Shown here in pieces: positions 11,107 through 22,500 of a stretch of 64,000 nucleotides of DNA. How positions within the stretch are numbered: the first letter of the stretch is position 1; the number at the start of each line of letters is the position of its first letter. The DNA lies in assembly GCA_022376925.1 (NCBI GenBank), contig JAIOJX010000027.1, forward strand, positions 17,935,471 to 17,999,470, given 5' to 3'. This DNA is from Tragulus kanchil. Lineage: Eukaryota > Chordata > Mammalia > Artiodactyla > Tragulidae. The position numbers and the translations under genes are program-made. The notes under the pieces were generated by a model. That model was not told the origin of the DNA, did not search any database, and was given only the letters and a program-made list of their open reading frames with translations.

Positions 11107-11984
11107 AGACATGATCGTGTGAACAACACATACGTCCCTTGACAATGTTGTGAGTCACGGGTGGGAAAACCAGCGAGGGGGTAAGATATTACTGGGCATC
11201 CCCTTCACAGAGGCACTGACAGTGGAGAATTAACCTCCATTTGTTATGCAAAGGGAGGCCTTCTGACCGTTCAAAAGCTCCTTTTTAAATCAGATGGCCA
11301 CTTCAGCACTCACTTTGCAAATAATTCCAAGAATATACCAAATCCCGTAAACTCATAGACTTTTTCTTAGTCATATCCACTCATATTTTTAACCAAGCAG
11401 AGTTGAAAAGTAAATAAAGGAAGGATAAGGACACCAGCGTAAGCTAAGTCAGATTTTCCCCGGGTTCACAAGGAACTGAGAGCAGCGATAATAACCCCTG
11501 GCGTGTTCTATGAATGATATTAAAAATGATGAGGGCAATGCCACTCGGTGAAGGCTTCTCTTTGGCCTTGCATGTTTATTTTTACAGTTGAAGATTCAGC
11601 GGTAAAGTAGACGGTTACTCAGACTTATCTCAAATAAAGACTTGCTACTCAGAGGGAGAGAGCTTATTTTTTTAACTTTTGCATCAGCTTATCCCAGTGG
11701 CAATTTGTTGGCGAAAGAGGACAGACATAGTTCTCATTGCTAACATACAGATAAGTTGCAAATGGCTCCCTGGTGGTCAATGAGTCATGAGGAACTAAAA
11801 TTTCATTTTTTTCCCATTCTCCAGGACCAGACCTTTCCTCTCACATTTTTTGTTTTTAAAACGAGTCACATTCCATCCCAAGCATCTTGGGAGTAAGAAT
11901 CATAAAAGCTACACATTAGTGAGTGTGCAGTGCTCAGGATTTTATATGCATCTCATTCCATCCATGGGCACTCTTATTCTAAAA
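11107..11984. other. Unassigned unique sequence
   Basis: No gene, recognised repeat or duplication. Moderately AT-rich. Confidence 0.5.
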
Positions 11985-12285
11985 TGGAAGTATGGTTGAT
12001 TTAAAATGCTGTGTTAGTTTCACAAAATGGTTCTACTATACGTATATAGAATATATATGTTCTTTTTCCTGTTCTTTACCATTACAGATTACTGTTAAGA
12101 TATTAAATATTGCTCCTTGGGTTATACAGTAAGTCCTTGTTATTATTTTATAGGTAGTAGTGATTGTTAATTCCAAGCTCCTCATCTATCTTTCTTTCCC
12201 CTTCCGCCTTTGGTAACCCTCAGTTGGTTTTCTGAGTCTGCGAGTCTGTTTCTGTTTTGTAAACACACTCATTTGTGTCACACAT
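11985..12285 (-). mobile_element. L1 3' end, antisense
   Basis: Begins AGTATGGTTGATTTAAAATG and GCTGTGTTAGTTTCACA, later TTGCTCCTTGGGTTATACAG and GTAGTGATTGTTAATTCC. This is the reverse complement of a diverged artiodactyl L1 3' UTR. Confidence 0.75.
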
Positions 12286-12960
12286 TTCACTTTCTAAGCC
12301 AGTTACCACGTCTGCCTCCAGTGCACACAGTGAGAAAGGGAAGATTGGAAAGTCTTGGCAATTCAGCTTCAACTACTCTACTTCACATTTACGGGGCTGT
12401 TATTTGAGCGTAAGTCGGGATGACTCTAAAAATCATGCTGTAATTGCTCCTGAGTATTTTCCTGGTGGACCTGTGTCTTTGGGCTTCGCGTTTAAGCTGC
12501 CTGCCTTTGTTCTAGTACCCGGCAGGGCACTGTGTGGCAGTATTCCTGCTGCATCCTGGAGTGCGCACTGTAGTTACTCAGTGAGACCTCAGACCTGAGG
12601 ACCTGTGCTCAGAGCTGCCTAGACGTGCCTGTGGAAGCCGCTGTCGCTAACACCACCCAGCGCTACTGTTTGTTCTCGTCTGTGGGTCATCAAAAGCAGA
12701 GCCCGTTTCTCAACACTTTCCTGAACGAGCACTGGTGACCCTAGGCCCTCTGTGTGTATTCTTGGGGTGCAGGCCATTATGTGTCCCTTTCTTCCTCTCT
12801 TTGTCTCTCTCTCTGTCTGTCTGACACTCTCTTCCAGTGATTTCCAAACTCACTGCACCTGAACTATGTAGCAACAACTCAAGTATTCAATACAATGCAG
12901 AAAACCAAGTCAAGAAATACATTTGAAACAGATAGGGACAGAGGAGAACAGGTAGGTGGT
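12286..12960. other. Unassigned sequence upstream of the LTR
   Basis: No recognised gene or repeat except a short pyrimidine-rich stretch (TCTTTGTCTCTCTCTCTG) near 12800. From 12611 it is part of duplication 4. Confidence 0.5.
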
Positions 12961-13727
12961 TGTAGTTTCCTAGTGGGGAATGGTAGGTAGAAGGGTGAAA
13001 CCTGAGAAAGGCTGGGAAGCCAGTGAGTTGATGATAACTCAGGAAAGCTGCTCCTTGTTCAGTAAAGCAGGCTTGACTGGGTATAAACAGCTGATGAAGG
13101 AGGAGCTGGTGAAGAAGGAACTAATGAGGTATGTCCTACATCTGTGTCTATTTGAGGGGGGGCGGTCTTCTGCCATCCTATATATATGGCTGCCCACTCA
13201 ATTGAGGGAGAGCAGAGCAGAGCTTTCCTGCCTGTCTGCTTGCACCTCTTACAAGTGCCCTGTCCTAGTAAATCCTTTTTTGGTCTATCACTCTGCTTCT
13301 TGCTGAATTCCTTCTGCGTTGAGGCATGAAGAACCTGAGCATCAGTGGGCCCAGACGTTGGGTGAGTGCTGGATTAAGTCCCAGCTGCGTGGGTTCGAGT
13401 TCCAGACAGGGTTTTGGCCGGGATTGAGTCCTAACAACGTGGGTTCAAGTCCCAAGCAGGGATTTGGCTGGGGTTAAGCCTTAGCCACGTGGGTTTGAGT
13501 CCCAAACAGAGTTTTTGGCTGGGGTTAAGCCCCAGTCACACGGGTTCAAATCCCAAAAAGCGTTTTGGCTGGGTTCGAGTCCCAAACAGGGTTTTGGCTG
13601 GAATTCAAGCTCCAGCCACGTGGGTTCAAGTCCCAAGCAGCGTTCGATCCGGTCTGGGCCCTGGGTTTAAGTCTCAAATCGAGGTAAAACCCTTTCGACA
13701 CCTAACATCACTTGATAATTGGGTCTC
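12961..13727 (+). mobile_element. Endogenous retrovirus LTR (BTLTR1-like)
   Basis: Starts TGTAGTTTCC. A TATA box (TATATATAT, 13179-13187) is followed ~85 bases later by a poly(A)-signal variant AGTAAA (13267-13272) and a T/C-rich stretch, the layout of U3-R-U5. A ~50-bp minisatellite follows at 13392-13674. No gag, pol or env coding sequence adjoins it, so this is a solo LTR or LTR fragment. The right border and target duplication could not be fixed. Family name is from memory. Confidence 0.65.
13392..13674 (+). repeat. Minisatellite, ~50-bp unit, with B-box-like motifs
   Basis: Seven starts of GGGTTCAAGTCCC-like sequence, beginning at 13392, 13442, 13492, 13543, 13572, 13623 and 13664 (spacings 50, 50, 51, 29, 51 and 41). 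Between them lies a GTTTTGGCTGGGGTTAAG-like filler. Four units match the pol III B-box pattern GGTTCRANTCC exactly (13442, 13543, 13572, 13623); the other three are one or more bases off. Confidence 0.9.
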
Positions 13728-14071
13728 AGAGCTGCCTAGACGTGCCTGTGGAAGCCGCTGTCGCTAACACCACCCAGCTACTGTTTGTTCTCGTGGGTCA
13801 TCAAAAGCAGAGCCCGTTTCTCCACACTTTCCTGAACGAGCACTGGTGACCCTAGGCCCTCTGTGTGTATTCTTGGGGTGCAGGCCATTATGTGTCCCTT
13901 TCTTCCTCTCTTTGTCTCTCTCTCTGTCTGTCTGACACTCTCTTCCAGTGATTTCCAAACTCACTGCACCTGAACTATGTAGCAACAACTCAAGTATTCA
14001 ATACAATGCAGAAAACCAAGTCAAGAAATACATTTGAAACAGATAGGGACAGAGGAGAACAGGTAGGTGGT

Positions 14072-14838
14072 TGTAGTTTCCTAGTGGGGAATGGTAGGTA
14101 GAAGGGTGAAACCTGAGAAAGGCTGGGAAGCCAGTGAGTTGATGATAACTCAGGAAAGCTGCTCCTTGTTCAGTAAAGCAGGCTTGACTGGGTATAAACA
14201 GCTGATGAAGGAGGAGCTGGTGAAGAAGGAACTAATGAGGTATGTCCTACATCTGTGTCTATTTGAGGGGGGGCGGTCTTCTGCCATCCTATATATATGG
14301 CTGCCCACTCAATTGAGGGAGAGCAGAGCAGAGCTTTCCTGCCTGTCTGCTTGCACCTCTTACAAGTGCCCTGTCCTAGTAAATCCTTTTTTGGTCTATC
14401 ACTCTGCTTCTTGCTGAATTCCTTCTGCGTTGAGGCATGAAGAACCTGAGCATCAGTGGGCCCAGACGTTGGGTGAGTGCTGGATTAAGTCCCAGCTGCG
14501 TGGGTTCGAGTTCCAGACAGGGTTTTGGCCGGGATTGAGTCCTAACAACGTGGGTTCAAGTCCCAAGCAGGGATTTGGCTGGGGTTAAGCCTTAGCCACG
14601 TGGGTTTGAGTCCCAAACAGAGTTTTTGGCTGGGGTTAAGCCCCAGTCACACGGGTTCAAATCCCAAAAAGCGTTTTGGCTGGGTTCGAGTCCCAAACAG
14701 GGTTTTGGCTGGAATTCAAGCTCCAGCCACGTGGGTTCAAGTCCCAAGCAGCGTTCGATCCGGTCTGGGCCCTGGGTTTAAGTCTCAAATCGAGGTAAAA
14801 CCCTTTCGACACCTAACATCACTTGATAATTGGGTCTC
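14072..14838 (+). mobile_element. Endogenous retrovirus LTR (copy in duplication 4)
   Basis: Second copy of 12961-13727, offset 1111. It runs on into GTTTAATCAACC, which is probably the true right flank. It should not be read as the partner LTR of a provirus. Confidence 0.65.
14503..14785 (+). repeat. Minisatellite (copy in duplication 4)
   Basis: Second copy of the array at 13392-13674 with the same unit order and spacing. Confidence 0.9.
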
Positions 14839-15465
14839 GTTTAATCAACCATAGAAAAGTTTCATGGGCGTAAACCAGTGGTTTCTGAGTTTCTGTTAGC
14901 ATTGACTCTGATGACCATCTTATGTAACCTAACTTCAACCTTGGTAAAATTGTTAGATTCCTGCATTTCTAAAATCTACTGCTTTCCTGCTTTTCCCTCG
15001 ATCTAAATTAGATTACACGAGATGCCCTCTTGCTCGTGGTTTTGAGGGCTCACCTTTCAAAACAAGTAGCCACCAATGATAACTAATCTGAAGATGACTG
15101 TCCTGCATGAGTCCCTGTCCACCTGTCTCACATTGAACTTGATGGTCTTGTTTGCGATTTCTTAAAACCACGAAGGGTAAAGGCTCATGACTTTCCAGAA
15201 AGACAATGGAACAGTCTGTTGTTTTAACTGTCTGATCAAGAAACTATAATTATTTAATAAGTTTATTATAATGAATGATTTTTATGCATACATTTTTCAG
15301 CTCGGGACTAAATATGTAAGACCTGGAATAATATCATTATATTACTCACCCCTCTTATAAAACCCTGCCACTTAAGATAGGTTTATAGATAGAGTTTTTC
15401 CTTTTTCCAAATGTGAAGAAAACTTATTTTAATCCATTAATATGCTGCCACTTGCTCCCTGTTTG
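14839..15465. other. Unassigned unique sequence
   Basis: No gene or recognised repeat. AT-rich near 15240-15290. Enters duplication 5 at 15366. Confidence 0.5.
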
Positions 15466-15650
15466 CGTATGCGTGTGTTCAGTTACTTCAGTCATGTTCA
15501 ACTCTTTGCTACCGCATACGCCTGCCAGGCTCCTCTGTGGCAAGAATCCTAGAGTGGGCTGCCTTGCTCTCCTCCAGAGGTCAAATCCGTGTCTCCCATG
15601 TCTCCTGCAGTGCAGGTGGAGCCTTTACCTCTGAGCCACGAGGGAAGCCC
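15466..15650 (-). mobile_element. Bov-tA SINE
   Basis: Antisense: GTTCAGTTACTTCAGTCATG at the left and GAGCCACGAGGGAAGCCC at the right. It faces the sense Bov-tA 240 bases downstream. Confidence 0.88.
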
Positions 15651-15887
15651 ACGTGGCCCCTGTTTATTTCCATATGAAGTTTCAAACTGCTTACCATTTA
15701 ATCCCTCATGATACATCCCTCCAAAATAGCCCCGTAGGGTAAAGTTGAGGCCAGGCTGGATGGCAGGAATTTGTTGCCTGAAGTTAACCTTTAATCAGGA
15801 ATTAAGTTATTTCTTGTGTCTATTCTCCATGAGGTTGGTGGTGCCGCCTCTATTTACAAAATTAGCATTTGACTATGGAATTACTGG

Positions 15888-16091
15888 GGCTTCCTAGGCA
15901 GTGCTTGCGGTAAAGCATCTGCCTGCCAGCGCAGGAGACATGGGTTCAATCCCTGAGTTGGGAAGGTCCCCTGAAGGAGGGTATGGCAACCCACTCTGGT
16001 ATTCTTGCCTGGAAAATTCCACGGACAGAGGAGCCTGGCAGGCCTTGGGCTGCAAAGAATCAGAGACAACTGAGAGCCAAGCACACACACA
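15888..16091 (+). mobile_element. Bov-tA SINE
   Basis: Sense: GGCTTCCTAGGCAGTGCTTG head, GGTTCAATCCCTGAGTTGGG, GTATTCTTGCCTGGAAAATT body, and an ACACACAC tail. Confidence 0.9.
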
Positions 16092-16642
16092 TGACTCTAC
16101 TTGAAGAGTCCTGCTGTATAATCACCAAAATACAGAGCAATGTAGAAAAACAGGGTCATTTCCTGTGGATGATTTTTGAAATTCATCTTCCATACTGTCA
16201 TATACTTTGTACCCAAAATGCATAGATGTACCATTCTTGATCTCCTTGAGTTTTAGAGTTTGGTGATCAACAATGTAATGTAGAGCTCTGCTTCACGCGC
16301 ATCGAAGAGAAGGTTCCAGAACTTACTCTCTATGTTAGGAGTATTAAGTGCATGACCAGAGTGCTAATGGAAATCATCTCTTACTTGGTTATCCAAACAG
16401 GGCTTCGGGCAATTCAATTTGGTTCGATTTTGAGAAGCCTTGATTTCATGTGCATACAAATGTCGAGGCAGATCCAGCTTCTTCCTTTATACCACATCAG
16501 CACGGGAAACCCTCAGACACGCTTCCAGAGATTTTCCCTTTTTGCCACTTAAGATAGGTTTATAGATAGAGTTTTTCCTTTTTCCAAATGTGAAGAAAAC
16601 TTATTTTAATCCATTAATATGCTGCCACTTGCTCCCTGTTTG

Positions 16643-16823
16643 CGTATGCGTGTGTTCAGTTACTTCAGTCATGTTCAACTCTTTGCTACCACGCCTGCCA
16701 GGCTCCTCTGTGGCAAGAATCCTAGAGTGGGCTGCCTTGCTCTCCTCCAGAGGTCAAATCCGTGTCTCCCATGTCTCCTGCAGTGCAGGTGGAGCCTTTA
16801 CCTCTGAGCCACGAGGGAAGCCC
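16643..16823 (-). mobile_element. Bov-tA SINE (copy in duplication 5)
   Basis: Second copy of 15466-15650, with 5 bases lost near 16690. Confidence 0.88.
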
Positions 16824-17060
16824 ACGTGGCCCCTGTTTATTTCCATATGAAGTTTCAAACTGCTTACCATTTAATCCCTCATGATACATCCCTCCAAAAT
16901 AGCCCCGTAGGGTAAAGTTGAGGCCAGGCTGGATGGCAGGAATTTGTTGCCTGAAGTTAACCTTTAATCAGGAATTAAGTTATTTCTTGTGTCTATTCTC
17001 CATGAGGTTGGTGGTGCCGCCTCTATTTACAAAATTAGCATTTGACTATGGAATTACTGG

Positions 17061-17264
17061 GGCTTCCTAGGCAGTGCTTGCGGTAAAGCATCTGCCTGCC
17101 AGCGCAGGAGACATGGGTTCAATCCCTGAGTTGGGAAGGTCCCCTGAAGGAGGGTATGGCAACCCACTCTGGTATTCTTGCCTGGAAAATTCCACGGACA
17201 GAGGAGCCTGGCAGGCCTTGGGCTGCAAAGAATCAGAGACAACTGAGAGCCAAGCACACACACA
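17061..17264 (+). mobile_element. Bov-tA SINE (copy in duplication 5)
   Basis: Second copy of 15888-16091. Confidence 0.9.
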
Positions 17265-17545
17265 TGACTCTACTTGAAGAGTCCTGCTGTATAATCACCA
17301 AAATACAGAGCAATGTAGAAAAACAGGGTCATTTCCTGTGGATGATTTTTGAAATTCATCTTCCATACTGTCATATACTTTGTACCCAAAATGCATAGAT
17401 GTACCATTCTTCATCTCCCTGAGTTTTAGAGTTTGGTGATCAACAATGAAATATAGAGCTCTCCTTCACCCGCATCCAAGAGAAGCTTCCAGAACTCACT
17501 CTCTACATTAGGAATATTAAGTGCATGACCAGAGTGCTAATGGAA

Positions 17546-19875
17546 ATCATCTCTTACTTGGTTATCCAAACAGGGCTTCGGGCAATTCAATTTGGTTCGA
17601 TTTTGGAGAAGCCTTGATTTCATGTGCATACAAATGTACGAGGCAGATCCAGCTTCTTCCTTTATACCACATCAGCACGGGAAACCCTCAGACACGCTTC
17701 CAGAGTTTTAATCATTTATTTTAAGCACTTGAGGAGTGATGACATAGCATCTGCCTCATTCAATCAGGGTTTTGTTTTGTTAAAGAACTAAGAAAGCGAT
17801 TTAGTCTAAAACAAAAAATGATCCAACCCACATTGAAGTTGAGATTCTACTCGACTAGCTCTGGTCTTATACGGAAGTGAGTCTGGGAATCTTCCAGCAA
17901 CTTCCGACCTCAGCAACAAGTTGTTTATCAGAAGCCAACGGAGCTGAAACATTTTGACAGTTAATTTTTAAGACAATTGCTTATTTCCTTACCAGCATTA
18001 GAAAGAGAGAAAATGAAAGAAATAGAATTGAAGTAAAACAAACCCACCCCTCCTGTAACCTCTACTGAAAGCAGTATTCTCCTTTCTTTTGAATTTTAAA
18101 AATTGAAGTATAGTTGATTTACAATGTTGTGTTAGTTTCTGGTGTAGAGCAAAGTGAGTCAGTCATACCTATCATATATCAAGTCTTTTTTAGATTCTTT
18201 TCCTATATGATGATGACAGAGTTCTGAGTAGAATTCCCTGTGCTGTACTGTAGGTTATAATTAAATACCTATTTTATATATAGTAGTGTGCATAGGAGAA
18301 GGGTAAACTGGGAGATGGGGATACATATATTTTTTTTCTCATACTCCTTCCCAGCATAGTTTATCACAGGATATTGAGCACAGTTCCCTGTGCTGCACAG
18401 TAGGACTCTGTCTATCCATTCTACATAAAAATGTGAATCTATTATATATATGTATGCAGTTACATATATAACTATACATGCAACTATACATTATATTCTG
18501 TTTCAGATTCTTCTCCATTACAGGTTATTACACAGCATTGAGTATTGTTCCCTATGCTTTGCAGTAGGCCCTTGTTGGCTATCTATTTTACCTATAGCAG
18601 CGTGTATCAGTCCATCTCAAACGCCTAATTGAGCCCTCTCCTTTTCCTTCCTGGTTCTAATCTGTGCTTTGATTTCCATTTTGTATATATGATTATTGGT
18701 ATCATCTCTTACTTGGTTATCCAAACAGGGCTTCGGGCAATTCAATTTGGTTCGATTTTGGAGAAGCCTTGATTTCATGTGCATACAAATGTACGAGGCA
18801 GATCCAGCTTCTTCCTTTATACCACATCAGCACGGGAAACCCTCAGACACGCTTCCAGAGTTTTAATCATTTATTTTAAGCACTTGAGGAGTGATGACAT
18901 AGCATCTGCCTCATTCAATCAGGGTTTTGTTTTGTTAAAGAACTAAGAAAGCGATTTAGTCTAAAACAAAAAATGATCCAACCCACATTGAAGTTGAGAT
19001 TCTACTCGACTAGCTCTGGTCTTATACGGAAGTGAGTCTGGGAATCTTCCAGCAACTTCCGACCTCAGCAACAAGTTGTTTATCAGAAGCCAACGGAGCT
19101 GAAACATTTTGACAGTTAATTTTTAAGACAATTGCTTATTTCCTTACCAGCATTAGAAAGAGAGAAAATGAAAGAAATAGAATTGAAGTAAAACAAACCC
19201 ACCCCTCCTGTAACCTCTACTGAAAGCAGTATTCTCCTTTCTTTTGAATTTTAAAAATTGAAGTATAGTTGATTTACAATGTTGTGTTAGTTTCTGGTGT
19301 AGAGCAAAGTGAGTCAGTCATACCTATCATATATCAAGTCTTTTTTAGATTCTTTTCCTATATGATGATGACAGAGTTCTGAGTAGAATTCCCTGTGCTG
19401 TACTGTAGGTTATAATTAAATACCTATTTTATATATAGTAGTGTGCATAGGAGAAGGGTAAACTGGGAGATGGGGATACATATATTTTTTTTCTCATACT
19501 CCTTCCCAGCATAGTTTATCACAGGATATTGAGCACAGTTCCCTGTGCTGCACAGTAGGACTCTGTCTATCCATTCTACATAAAAATGTGAATCTATTAT
19601 ATATATGTATGCAGTTACATATATAACTATACATGCAACTATACATTATATTCTGTTTCAGATTCTTCTCCATTACAGGTTATTACACAGCATTGAGTAT
19701 TGTTCCCTATGCTTTGCAGTAGGCCCTTGTTGGCTATCTATTTTACCTATAGCAGCGTGTATCAGTCCATCTCAAACGCCTAATTGATCCCTCCCTCCCT
19801 TTTCCTTCTGGTAACCATAAGTTTGTTTCATACATCTGTGCTTTGATTTCCATTTTGTATATATGATTATTGGTA
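17546..19875. repeat. Tandem duplication 6 (unit ~1.16 kb)
   Basis: Copy 1 is 17546-18700 and copy 2 is 18701-19875, offset 1155. Near the end of copy 1 (18630-18665) about 20 bases present in copy 2 (19785-19830) are missing or scrambled. The first ~160 bases overlap the end of duplication 5, so they occur three times (near 16373, 17546 and 18701). Confidence 0.95.
18091..18700 (-). mobile_element. L1 3' end, antisense
   Basis: Starts AATTGAAGTATAGTTGATTT and ACAATGTTGTGTTAGTTTCT, with three tandem-like GTTCCCTGTGCT..CAGTAGG segments. Reverse complement of the artiodactyl L1 3' UTR. Confidence 0.85.
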
Positions 19876-20055
19876 TCATTTCTTTTTAGATTCCACATAT
19901 AAATGATAACATATGATATTTGTCTTTGACTTACTTCACCTAGTCTGATCCTCTCCAAGTCCATCCCTGTGGCTGAAAACGGCCTTACTTCATTCTTTTT
20001 TTTTTTTTTTTTTTATGGCTGAGTTATATTGATTGTGTGTATATAAACACATGCA
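19246..20055 (-). mobile_element. L1 3' end, antisense (copy in duplication 6, plus extension)
   Basis: Repeats 18091-18700, then continues uninterrupted through CACATATAAATGATAACATA and ATGGCTGAGTTATATTGATT, i.e. into the L1 body. A Bov-tA splits it at 20056. The L1 seems to resume beyond the SINE (ATATACACACACCACATCTT). Confidence 0.85.
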
Positions 20056-20252
20056 GCTTCCCTGGTGGCTCAGCAGTGGCGAATTCGCCCGCAATTCAGA
20101 AGATGAGGGTTTAATCCTTGGATTACTATCCCCCAGAGGAGGGCATGGCAGCCCACTCCAGTATTCTTACCTGGAGAATTCCACGGACAGAGGAGCCTGG
20201 AGGGCTGCAGATCATGGGGTCACAAAGAGTCAGACAGCATGGATGACTGAGC
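20056..20252 (+). mobile_element. Bov-tA SINE inserted in L1
   Basis: Sense head GCTTCCCTGGTGGCTCAGCA, body CACTCCAGTATTCTTACCTG, end AAAGAGTCAGACAGCATGG. TGTGTGTATATAAACAC (ending 20050) and TGTGTGCGTATATACACAC (after 20252) look like a mutated target duplication. Confidence 0.88.
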
Positions 20253-20289
20253 TTGTGTGCGTATATACACACACCACATCTTATAAGCA

Positions 20290-21486
20290 GTTTTCTTTAT
20301 TGCAAAGTCATCCTCCTCTTGGTCAAAGAACACCAGAAGTTCAACTCATGAAGCAAAGAAGGCGGGATTCTTCTCATCATACACTGTGTCAACAAGGATT
20401 GTGACATGGGCACACTTTGCCTAGTAAAATGAGCAGTTTAATCTTTTGCAAAGAGTGTGGTTGCTTCCTTCCTGAGAGTAGAAGTTCTGAAGGAATCCAG
20501 GTGGACAAAGGATGCAGCATTCTGTAAGCCTGCCTGGCCCTCTGGTCCTGAATGGGCATTCTGCCACAGATGGGAAGGCTAGCTTCTTTTCTGATAACTT
20601 CCCATCTGGCAAGTACAATGTGTATTGATTTATATAGCTGATACTGCAGAAGAGTAGGCACGGGAAAAAAAAAAAAAAACCCAAAATGAAACAAAAGTAG
20701 AACCACAGGCCGCTGAGCTGAAAATCATGTTCCCAAATCATAGTGTCAGTTTTCTAAGAATTTCACCATCCGTGTTCTAGAATTATGAGATTAGACACTG
20801 CAGGCTCTTGTGTGGTTTTAGTTGCTCAACTCGAGGCAAAGTGATTTCTTGGGGGTGATATTGAAGAACCAGAAGAAACACGGACCCAAGGCAAGTTTGA
20901 TCAGCAAACACACCTTTGTCTCCTAGCCTAGGATTCAATGTGCTGGTGGTTGAATATGATTCGCAATGATGTTTAACTTTACCAAAATAAGTATATCATA
21001 GATAGTATAAGTCTGTGTTCTTCAGTTTCCCACTTCAGTCAGGTTTTTGCATGTGTTCAAAGAAAGCCTAGCAATTCATCTCCTTCCCCCTCCAGCTAAC
21101 AAAGGGAAATGCAATAGGTTGGTTTCCTTTGCTTACTTTCCATATCCCAAACAGCAAGAACCAATCTGCTTTCCTGCACATCCTGACTCATGGATCGCTC
21201 TTCTGGCTGTTAGTTTCTGTAGCAAAAGTCTCATAGGGCAGGCAGACTTTGAAGGGGGACACCCACACAATCAATCATCAGCTGCAACAGATTTCATTCA
21301 GTTGTTCATCTGGATAATCATTCACGCATTCAAACATTCGTTCAGCAGTATCTCTGGGGGAACTTTTCGGTGGAACAGTTGGGGAGAGAGGAAAAATGTC
21401 TGCGGAGGACTGAATTCCCCTGTCCTTTCTTAGCATAGAGTTTTAAATATTTAGTATTAAAGGGGTGCTTTTCTGATCTAAACTTT
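20290..21486. other. Unassigned unique sequence
   Basis: No gene or recognised repeat, apart from an A-tract at ~20665-20680. An open frame at 21047-21433 (+) has no recognisable domain and no splice context I can support. Confidence 0.5.
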
Positions 21487-21811
21487 TATTTATTTTTGGC
21501 TGTGCTGGGTCGTCATTGCTGGGCAGACTTTGTCTAGCTGTGGACGGCGGGATCTACTTAGAGTTTCGGCGTGCGGGCTTCTCCTTATGGTGGCTTTTCC
21601 TGTGGAAGAGGGACTCCAGGCCTGTGGGCTTCCGTAATTGCTGCACGTGGGCTCAGTTGCAGCTTCCGGGTGGCAGAGCCCAGGCTCAGTGGTTGTGGCA
21701 CACGGGCCTTGCTGCTCTGTGACATGTAGGATCTTCCCAGATCAGGAATTGAACCTGTGTCTCCTACATCAACAGACAGATGCTTTACCACTGAGCCAGC
21801 AGAGAAGCCCC
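21487..21811 (-). mobile_element. Long CHR-type SINE, antisense
   Basis: TTTTTGGCTGTGCTGGGTCG at the left, TGCGGGCTTCTCCTTATGG and GCACGTGGGCTCAGTTGCAG inside, and ACCACTGAGCCAGCAGAGAA at the right (head). This is the ~320-bp cetartiodactyl SINE in reverse. Confidence 0.85.
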
Positions 21812-22279
21812 CAGTATTGAACTCTTGCACAATGTAATCCATCTTTAGGAACACATTGACACAGACACACACTGATCAACACAGATGTTTCCTTACTTAC
21901 AAAGGAGAGGAACGTTGGTGGAGAAAATGACAACAGAAGACAATGCGGAGGTTGTTTATGCCTGCAAAGCATACGTTTTTGGATACTCGGTTTACCTTCC
22001 AACTTACATTAAGGCTAAAACGAATTTGCATTCGCTAGGCCTATAGCAGCTGTACATTAAAATAGGAGCGGCTGGGTGGGGAAGACAGGAAGAAGAGCGG
22101 CCTTCAGGGAAGGGGCAAACAGACGGAAGGCAAAGCAGCATTTACAAATGTGATTTGAATTACCCATGGAATGAATAAGGCCCATGCAGAGCTGGGGGTT
22201 CACAGCTGACCTCTTTTAATGATTATATTCTATCTTGAGGTTTCTTTTCAAGGGTATATTCTTCTTTTTTTTTTTTAAA
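21812..22279. other. Unassigned unique sequence
   Basis: No gene or recognised repeat. It ends in a T-tract followed by an A-tract (22267-22290). Confidence 0.5.
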
Positions 22280-22500
22280 AAAAAAAAAACCTTTGTATTT
22301 TGTATTGGGGTATAGTCGATTAACAGTGGTCTCAGGTGGACAGTGAAGGGTCTCAGCTATACATTCACATGTGTCTGTTCTCCCCCAAACTCCGCTCCCA
22401 TCCAGGCTGCCACGTAGCACTGAGCAGAGTTCCCTGTGCTGTAGCAGGTCCTTCCTGGTTATCCATTTTAAATATGACTGTGTGTATGTGTCCATCTGAA
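22280..22500 (-). mobile_element. L1 3' end, antisense
   Basis: TGTATTGGGGTATAGTCGAT, GTCTCAGGTGGACAGTGAAG, GTTCCCTGTGCTGTAGCAGG and CCTGGTTATCCATTTTAAAT: reverse complement of a second subtype of artiodactyl L1 3' UTR. Confidence 0.8.

Larger units (their letters stand above)
12611..14838. repeat. Tandem duplication 4 (unit ~1.11 kb, contains an LTR)
   Basis: Copy 1 is 12611-13727 and copy 2 is 13728-14838. The offset is 1117 at the start and 1111 after two small deletions (2 and 4 bases) in the first ~80 bases of copy 2. The rest, minisatellite included, is identical as far as I compared it. The duplication makes one LTR look like two. Confidence 0.96.
15366..17706. repeat. Tandem duplication 5 (unit ~1.17 kb)
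   Basis: Copy 1 is 15366-16530 and copy 2 is 16543-17706, offset 1177 then ~1172. Copy 2 lacks 5 bases near its start (16690). Copy 1 has about a dozen substitutions packed into ~110 bases near its 3' end (16229-16340 against 17410-17520) and single-base losses after that. Confidence 0.95.

Noticed and set aside
13392..13674. CRISPR-like array of regular ~50-bp spacing
   Set aside because: The spacer part repeats too and the repeats vary. It is a minisatellite inside a retroviral LTR in animal DNA.
21047..21433. 128-codon plus-strand frame as a possible gene
   Set aside because: No recognisable domain, composition like its surroundings, and no promoter or splice evidence.
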